From the NCBI GenBank assembly GCA_964034945.1, contig OZ035962.1:87832650-87896649 (forward strand): a DNA stretch of 64,000 bases. The letters are read 5' to 3'. The notes beneath the pieces are model-generated. The model did no database searches and was not told the DNA's origin. It worked only from the letters and a program-made list of their open reading frames with translations. Positions 57,141-64,000 of the stretch are shown one piece after another. Position 1 is the stretch's first letter, and every line of letters begins with the position of its first letter. Origin of the DNA: Chrysopilus asiliformis. Taxonomy: Eukaryota > Arthropoda > Insecta > Diptera > Rhagionidae. The translations under genes and the position numbers were made by a program.

Positions 57141-57661
57141 TCTACCGTTTGATAAATTATAACACTAAAATGAAAAAATCCAGGACCAAAGTTTAGTTTC
57201 CACGACTCTGGGACAACAATCGGTACAATTTTATTTTACGGGCGCGGTTCGCTAGGATCTTCATATTTTTTTCCTAGCTTCATTTTTTTCCTAGGGGTCA
57301 AATGGATTCAGAAACAAAAAAAAAAATTTGTCGCTCGGCCATAGGCAGGAGTCGGAATCTCCTCAAAATTTTTTCGCAAAAACTACAAATGGTTATACAT
57401 TTTTGGTTTTCTGACCGATTTTAATTTCTAAATTTGGTATTTATGAAAAACTAGAGAATGAGTGAAAATAGACCCGGCTCGGAAAGTCTTCTGCGGTAGG
57501 TTATTAACAACAAGGCGACGACGGAGACCCAACCTCAGATGGCAAGATTGTGTTGACCAGGACGCGAAGTGAATTGGGATGCAAAACTGGAGGACATCGG
57601 CACGTGATCGGGACCTCTGGTGAGAGACATTGCGGCAGGCTAAGAGCGGTAACCGGTTGTA

Positions 57662-57691
57662 GTGCCGAGAGAGAAAGAGAGAGAGGGAGAT

Positions 57692-57771
<80 letters not shown>
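57662..57771. repeat. (GA)n microsatellite
   Basis: About 110 bases of near-pure GA with a few A, T or C interruptions. The minus frames rich in Leu/Ser here (57428-57831) are its translation and not genes. Confidence 0.95.
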
Positions 57772-57773
<2 letters not shown>

Positions 57774-59505
57774 CGCCTTCAACCTTGCGGCTTTGTTGAT
57801 CTGCAGTTTTGTCCGTCACACTTCCACTCATCTGCCCACTCCCCCCTTCTTAACCCTTCCCCTGAAGATGAGACATATTTTATGGACACCGCCTTAAAAG
57901 ATTAAGCCATTTGATTAAATTCCTCAATCTTTGATTAGAGAGCAGGTGTTACTTTACGACGACATGCCAAAAATAAAGTAGCTGAAAACCATCAAAAACG
58001 AATTAATGTTCAAATTATAAATGGTTTTCTTACTAAAGATTGTTGAGTTTATCTATTTTTTCCCTTTTTTTACTCGTAATATGAAGACAGATGTTTAACA
58101 TGTAGCCAAGGTCTGTCGCGAGCGATATCGGATTACACAATTTTTAACTATACAGACAGGTAGAATGAAAAGTTTTTTTTAAAAAAAAACTCACTCGCCC
58201 GGAATAGCCCCTATAATATATCGAAGTTATCGAAAATCAAAAATGATTGAAATCGATGGAAATACATATTAACGTAGCACCCTAAATTTTTAATTCCCCC
58301 TAAGCTATACATACTCGACGTATGAGTAAGAAAAAGAGCTATAGAAAAAAGTAAGTTCTGGCAACAACAACAAAAAAACGCAAAATCGAGAAGAAATGAA
58401 CCGAAAACTGGTGCTGAGCAAAATAAAAAATTGTCGCCAGGTGTTTTCAAACCAAAACACGTCGAAAGATTTCAGTTTTTTTTTGCGTTTAAAGTGGCCT
58501 CTCACGGATTGAAGTCACCCGGCGACCATCAGGGCACGACGGTTAATGAGGGAATTTTCCTTCCAGGTTGTCTGGCCAATCTTTGTGCTACGTCTTTTGA
58601 TATTTTTGTTGCCATCTGCCATTGTTACTGATTTCGATTTATTTATAAGCATTTCATCTAATATACCTTTCAGATTTCGCTTCATTTATCTTGGAATCCT
58701 TAGGCTTTGGAAAATAGAATTTCGATTTCTTGTATTTGTACAGAATTAGCATTTATTCAAGGTTGAATAACTCGATTTAGGATAATCGAGAATAAATCCG
58801 AGTGAATGAACGCGTAATGAGACGCCATTAAAATCGTATTTTGCGAATGAAACTCTCCCTGATTTTGCCAAAGATGTGCAAAATTAAGAAATTCGAAATT
58901 CAGATAAATCGCGCAATTATTTCGTTTCCAGACGACATTCGATGATGGGACAAGTTGCCATAAAAGTCTAAGATTTTTGATTATTAATCAGACTGAACGA
59001 GTTTAATTTATTTACGCGTGTTGTTTTCTCAGGTTTTATTTTTATGCCAAATGACGTGTTTTGCGGCGTCCTTTTCGTTTTCTGGCCGTTTTAATGATAA
59101 AATCAAACAAAGTTGAATTTCCTTATTTGCATAGGAAATTTTCGATTGTGTGAAATTTTCGTCTTGGAAGAGGTTTATCTTTGCTCGATATTTTTTCACA
59201 TTTCTTAGAGGTTCCATAAGAAACCACTATGTTCAATTTTTGACGCGTTGTAGAACACGACACTTTCACTGTAAATTTACCTTTATTCAAGGAATATAAA
59301 AATCTAATATTTTTTTCAAAATCCATGGGGGGAAGGGGGTCTTAAAACAATTAACAGTGTACGGCTTTCAACAAAATTTAGACATTGCCATGTAAATTTG
59401 TGAATCGAAGCTTTTCCAAACCCTGTTCTAAACCCTTTTTGCTTTAACAAAAATGATTTGAAAAAAAAAATTACAAAGCTTTTATCAAAAAATGTACTAA
59501 AAAGC
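57772..59505. other. No gene recognised; MITE end fragment
   Basis: ACATATTTTATGGACACCGC followed by CTTAA at 57860-57893 is an end of the 168-bp Harbinger-like family. Frames at 58211-58749 and 59029-59507 are unrecognised. Confidence 0.35.
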
Positions 59506-59655
59506 AAAAAATATTTTTTTAAGCGCTGTGTATCGGAACTAAAAGCCGATTGCGATTACGATTGAAGCTTCGTAATCGTAATCGCTTCAATCGTAATCGC
59601 AATCGTAATCGCAATTGTAATCGTAATCGTAATCGTTAGTCTCAATTGGCCTTTA
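59506..59655. repeat. AATAAAAGC repeat fused to a GATTAC-hexamer MITE
   Basis: GCGCTGTGTATCGGAACTAA at about 59523 is joined to CGATTGCGATTACGATTGAA, a hairpin centre (GAAGCTTC), then a hexamer run TCGTAATCGCAATCGTAATC ending CGTTAGTCTCAATTGGC. The right terminus meets TTAGGAATGAC, the same family A site as at 44838. The left terminus has been lost. Confidence 0.65.
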
Positions 59656-60400
59656 GGAATGACAAAAGATTTTGATTTCCGCATGTCCGTCCGTCTATTC
59701 GTCCGTTTGTCAGACCGTTTGTCTGTCCGTCTGTCTGTCCGTCTGTCTGTCAGTCCGTCTGTCTGTCCGTCTGTCCGTCTGTCTGTCCGTCTGTCTGTCC
59801 GTCTGTCTGTCCGTCTGTCTGTCCGTCTGTCTGTCCGTCTGTCTGTCCGTCTGTCTGTCCGTCTGTCTGTCCGTCTGTCTGTCCGTCTGTCTGTCCGTCT
59901 GTCTGTCCGTCCGTCTGTCCGTCCGTCTGTCTGTCCGTCTGTCTGTCCGTCTGTCTATCCGTCTGTCTGTCTGTCTGTCCGTCTGTCTGTCTGTCCGTCT
60001 GTCTGTCCGTCTGTCTGTCTGTCTGTCTGTATGTCCGGGAATACCATAACTTTTGAAAGAATTGAGCTAGAGAGTTGAAATTTTGTATAGTTATGTTTCT
60101 AGTAAATGGCTAGGCTAGGTTCTTGAATATGTAATATTGGACCATTCATTTCCCCCTCCCCCATCGAAACGAAACAGTTTTTTGCAATTTTCTCGATAGC
60201 GGTGAATCGTATTGAAAAATTTATAAAGGTAAAATCTGTTTATAATATGATTTTACATAACCGTTCCATACATCAACATCCAAACGGACCACTCCCTTCC
60301 CCCTCTCCTGCACAAATGGATTTTTCAAAATAAACATTTTTTCTGTCATCATATAGAGTATTTGACGATTGGCCCCAGGAAATTGTAGCTTTTCTGACAA
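59653..60400 (+). repeat. Family A repeat copy 7 with the longest (GTCY)n tract
   Basis: It starts at GGAATGACAAAAGATTTTGA, runs into the tract at 59682-60034, then GAATACCATAACTTTTGAAA, GAGCTAGAGAGTTGAAA, the CTCGATAGCGGTGAATCGTA module and the 3' end TTGACGATTGGCCCCAGGAA. The 5' block upstream of GGAATGAC is missing where the hexamer MITE lies. Confidence 0.8.
59682..60034. repeat. (GTCY)n microsatellite, about 350 bp
   Basis: Nearly uninterrupted GTCC and GTCT words, mostly in the 12-base higher-order unit GTCCGTCTGTCT. The 139- and 125-residue frames across it (RLSVRLSV, CLSVCLSV) are three-frame readings of the microsatellite. Confidence 0.95.
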
Positions 60401-60489
60401 AATACGGCCTTGTGATCGCAGGCAGATAGACACCTTTTATAATTCATAAATATTTCTGCACCAGTACTGGTTTAATTACTATCGCAATA

Positions 60490-60555
60490 GCATATATAAA
60501 ACATATTTTCAATTGTTGTTCTGTAACAACAATTGAAAATATGTTTTATATATGC
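60490..60555. repeat. Perfect 31-bp-stem hairpin
   Basis: GCATATATAAAACATATTTT (continuing to 60520) pairs without mismatch with 60525-60555 around the loop CTGT. Confidence 0.95.
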
Positions 60556-60583
60556 GGCATTAAAGGGAAGACCCTTTAATGCC
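60556..60583. repeat. Perfect 12-bp-stem hairpin abutting the previous one
   Basis: GGCATTAAAGGG pairs exactly with CCCTTTAATGCC around the loop AAGA. It begins at the base after the first hairpin ends. Confidence 0.95.
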
Positions 60584-60663
60584 GAAGTACAGCTCAGGAT
60601 GGTCGGAAGAACGAAAGGATGTGTCGGTTTATGTTCTCCTTGAACTTCTGCGGCTTATAGTCC

Positions 60664-60691
60664 GGGGGGGGGGGGGGGGGGGGGGGGGGGG
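60664..60691. repeat. G28 homopolymer
   Basis: An uninterrupted run of 28 G, read as polyglycine in the 107-residue frame 60579-60902, which also begins inside the second hairpin. The length is likely to vary or to be misassembled. Confidence 0.95.
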
Positions 60692-62927
60692 TAACACATC
60701 GGATGGTAAATCGTCCCAAAGTCTTGTTGTTGGCGGAATGAAGGAACTCCTAAACTTTACTGTGCGAAAACGGGAAGGCTCAAGGACGAAGTCGTGCAGC
60801 TGCACGAGAGAGTCTAAGGAAAATATATTGTCGCAGCTATTACTTGGGAAATTTCAAGTTGAGAAATTTCAGTGGAACATTTCCCATGGAAATAATTATT
60901 AAATTGATAAAAGAATTGCTTGAAAAACAAAAATTTGTAAATATTTATAACCATTTTTTGTCATTTTGACAAATTAGGAATTGTTGATTTCACAATTCAA
61001 CCAAAAAATCATTTGTAAGTTTTTTTTTTGTTAAAATAACAATTTTTTTGTTGAACGAAGATTTCCCTACAACAATATTTGTTCCAATTGACAAATTTTT
61101 ATGATTTCAACAAAAAAAATTGTTAATTAGACAATAATTTTATCCATATGGCCAACATTTTCTCTGAGTGTAGGCATTACCATGCAATTCTGAAGAGTTG
61201 AATTGTATATTTGACCTGAATTGTGCAAAGAATTTTCACTTTTGCTATTATTTCACCACGAAACACCACTGAATCCTTGCCGCACCGCCACCTCTCAATT
61301 GTCTACCATAAACTGTAGTTTATGAAGTGAAATTGGCATTTCAGAATGAATTTTACGTCTTTTTATACGATTTTCATGAAAGGAAAACGAAATCAGTCCA
61401 ATTACCCGGATAGCAGGAGACGGGAGAAACAACCCAAAAGGGAAATTCGGAAAAAGTCCTTGAAATTGGCTGACTCTCTCGCTGGATGTGTGGGAGAATT
61501 TTTTGAATTCTTGAATAAATAGAATTAAATAATGTTCTGCTATTGTGCGTTGAATTCCCTAAATTAATTCTCATTGTCGTCACCGAGGATCAATCAAAAT
61601 GCAAAGGAAATCAACTTAAGGCCAGCGGAGCCCTGACTGATGCCTCCTTTTGTTAAGGACGACCAGCGGGTGAGCGCTATTGAAAAGCGTTTAGGATCCT
61701 TTCCAGGGAACATTTTTTTTTTTTGGGAAAAAGAACACCGCTACCCCCTATCCCCGTTTAACGTGTTCGTATCCGTGTCCGTTTGTTTATTGTGAAGTGC
61801 TTTGTGTATAGCGTGACCGAAGATTTCTGCTTCCAAAATTGTGTAAATCTTACTAATATCTGCTGTGAGGAGGATGTTTTGTACTTGATTCCTTGTTAAC
61901 TTTAATTTAAGCTCCTCAAGTTGAATTTTCTAAGGTTTGTCTTTTTTCTCAGAATTTTTCCGTTTTTCCCCTCTGGCGGTACGGTTTAACTGATGCTGGC
62001 GTACCCCTAATGGGAAAGCATTTAGTCAAGGGCTGCGTATGAATTTCCATTTAGTGGAAGCTGTTTTCAATTTAAAGTAAAGGAAAAACCTTTTATCAGA
62101 GTTTTTTTTTCCTTTGTAGAAACTTCTGTTGGCGCACCCTAGTCCCGCTTTATGTATTTTTAACTCATTTTCTCATTCAATTTTTCTTTTTTCGTTCATA
62201 CAATAAAAGGTTAAGAGTCAAATAATTTCATTGTTACCTTGAAAAACATTTTTTTTTCAACATTCGAGAGTAGTGTTCCTAAGATCTATCAAGGGTCTGG
62301 CTTTAGGCGTCATTCGGCTCCGGGAGACTTTCTTCATAAATAGTCCGATTTTACCCATTGACCAACCCTTTTCTGAAAGAAGGACGCTGCCAAATTTTAA
62401 GCCTCTAAACTTAATTTGCTCGTGAGTGCTTTTGAGTATTTACTTTAAAAAGCGTTGATGTATTTTTTTTTGCCAGCAATTAGTTCTAAGCACCGCAAAT
62501 ATTAGACGGAATTGTCTTTATTTTGCAATAACATTGTGGAAATTCCATCATATATCCAAGAGATCGCTTGCCATACGGTCGGGATAGGTTTTATTGGTTG
62601 AAAATTCTCATTGAGGGCTATCTAACAGAGAAAGTTGTATCAAAATCTATATAATAGTCTAGGATATGACAGGAGAGGGGGTTCGTTTAATGTGGGAGAA
62701 TTTGAGTGGGCGAAAAGTTTTGTTTACGATCGGCATTTCCAACACTAAAAACCGTACCAAAATCCATTTGGTAGTTTAGGAGATATCAGGAGAGGGGTTT
62801 CGTACCATGCGGGGGAGAGGGGGAGTGGTTTGATTGGAGGAATTTTTTTTGACGGGCGGTCTATTCAACTCTAAAAAGTGGCTGAAGCCCCCCCCCCCCC
62901 AAATGTTGATCCTTCACAAAAAAAAAT
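60692..62927. other. No gene recognised; one TACACTCAG-type end
   Basis: ACATTTTCTCTGAGTG followed by TA at 61155-61172 is the right end of a TA-flanked element like those at 23537 and 34012; its left end was not found. The sequence 60905-61150 repeats TTGACAAATT/AACAATTTTTT words. The rest is unassigned. C10 at 62890-62899 adjoins family D. Confidence 0.35.
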
Positions 62928-63163
62928 TGGTTCTGAGAGTTCTAGAACCACGAATCTGCGTAAAATTTGAAGTCTCTGGCTCAATCCGTACGGCCGCAAT
63001 CCGCGCCACAGACGGACGGACGGACAGACGGACGAACATGCTAAATTCAATTTTTTTTATCATTCTAAAAACACTAGTGTAGTTCATTTTTGTGTGTGAT
63101 GGCGTCACAAACCGTAATGCAAATTTAATATACCCTTTGGTTTCACCATACGGGTATAAAAAT
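62928..63163 (-). repeat. Family D (GTCY)n-type repeat, copy 3, partial
   Basis: Plus-strand CAATCCGTACGGCCGCAATC, the tract GACGGACGGACGGACAGACG at about 63011-63033, ACACTAGTGTAGTTCATTTT and the end CACCATACGGGTATAAAA match family D inverted. Sequence left of 62928 is too diverged to call. Confidence 0.75.
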
Positions 63164-63708
63164 GCAACAACGACTTCCTAACCTAATTTATCGATTTTTC
63201 CTCGAGAATTTTTACATTTTCCATTTATATTTAACTATTTTAAAATTGATTTTCCTCTATTTTTGTATTCTGCTTTTGATTGTGACATTTTCCACAACAT
63301 TGCAGTGTAGATTATCTAATAACTGCTTTGTTTATTTAAGTCCGAAGAAAACTTTATCCAGGCTAGTTATTGTGTGTGATGTGGAAAACTAAAAAAAAAC
63401 TATATGGAAAACCCATTGAACTTTCAATTCAAGCTGTTGAGAATTTTCCTTCGTCATCAAATAATCGAGAATGGCTTTAACCCCATCTGCGCCCATTCGG
63501 CTCTGGTATTACTAAAGTTTTCATGTTTTATTAAAAAACTTCTTTCACCGAAGAAGAAAAAAAACATTTAAATGTTTGCGATGGGAATTTGCCCAGAAGA
63601 AAGCGATCTACTCGTATATTCGTCATGTCTAACAAGAACTTTCTTTTAAGTATTTTCGTTTTTGGGCAAACACAACGGAGTACAACATTTCGTATTTTTC
63701 ATACAACA
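63164..63708. other. AT-rich, no gene seen
   Basis: The frame 63162-63392 (76 aa, hydrophobic) begins in the family D end and is not supported as a gene. Confidence 0.3.
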
Positions 63709-63710
63709 TA

Positions 63711-64000
63711 CACTCAGGAAAATAGAGTAAAAGTCGTCGACTTGCGTTTTTTTGGCTTCCTGCAGGAAAATTTAGCCTATGCTAGACGCGCATTCACCTG
63801 TGTTAGGAAAAATAAAAATGTGTCAACCTGTGGCGGGAGAAGTTAAACAAATTAAACCTGCAGCAAGTAAACTAGTGCGTTAGGAGCTGCACGGGTTGAC
63901 CTGAGATTGGTATTTCCAGGATGTAATGGATAACTCCGTTTGCCTGCTACAGGTCAAAATTGACTTGTGAAAAAGTTTACTTGATTCAGCTTTATTATTT
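63711..64000. mobile_element. Family H deletion derivative, cut by the window end
   Basis: It starts CACTCAGGAAAATAG after TA at 63709-63710 and continues CTTCCTGCAGGAAAATTTAG as in the inverted right end of the element at 34012-35049. From about 63890 it matches the inverted left end (GTAATGGATAACTCCGTTTG, CCTGCTACAGGTCAA, TTTACTTGATTCAG). Both ends within about 300 bp means the interior was deleted. The last few bases of the terminus fall outside the window. Confidence 0.75.

Noticed and set aside
57428..57831. Leu/Ser-rich minus-strand frames
   Set aside because: Translation of the (GA)n microsatellite; three overlapping frames are all open for the same reason.
59659..60078. Plus-strand frames of 139 and 125 residues
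   Set aside because: Pure (GTCY)n translation within a family A repeat.

Overview
The window looks like a transposon-dense, AT-rich, non-coding stretch of an insect (possibly dipteran) nuclear genome. The organism is inferred from three things: repeats built around central (GTCY)n tracts like those known in dipteran mini-me/DINE-1 elements, LINE remnants of insect type, and many small TTAA, TA, TWA and 8-bp target-duplicating elements. I found no host protein-coding gene, rRNA, functional tRNA or CRISPR array that I could defend. Almost all short open frames are chance, or lie in repeats.

The only convincing long coding sequence is a 955-residue endonuclease plus reverse-transcriptase protein on the minus strand (49774-52641). 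It belongs to a non-LTR retrotransposon of about 3.4 kb. That LINE sits inside one arm of a near-perfect 2-kb fold-back element (48095-53604) with hAT-like ends and an 8-bp target duplication. Two older LINE pieces with recognisable protein motifs lie at 3729-3993 (minus) and 8770-9315 (plus, itself split by a small inverted-repeat element).

Layout. 0.4-4.2 kb: small inverted-repeat elements, a 21-bp tandem array interrupted by a TTAA element, a SINE head, and a (GTCY)n repeat carrying a LINE tail. 6.6-9.9 kb: a Harbinger-like and a hAT-like element, a 19-bp tandem array, a split LINE and another (GTCY)n-family fragment. 10-12.4 kb: mostly unique sequence. 12.4-17.2 kb: SINE, Harbinger-like and TTAA elements. 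18.8-24.6 kb: three (GTCY)n-type repeats and a TA-flanked element. 31-35 kb: (GTCY)n repeat, hAT-like element, and a TA-flanked element with a nested TTAA element. 36.6-40.4 kb: SINE, two TTAA elements sharing one TTAA, a Harbinger-like element, another (GTCY)n repeat. 41.5-47 kb: more of the same, including an element whose termini are made of a GATTAC hexamer. 48-53.6 kb: the fold-back plus LINE. 54.6-64 kb: further (GTCY)n repeats, the longest (GTCY)n tract (about 350 bp), two abutting perfect hairpins and a 28-G run.

The DNA transposons are all non-autonomous here: no transposase was recognised, so they would depend on hAT-, piggyBac-, PIF/Harbinger- and mariner/Tc1-type enzymes encoded elsewhere. 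Several insertions can be checked inside the window, because a second copy of the host repeat shows the empty site. All identities and boundaries were read by eye.
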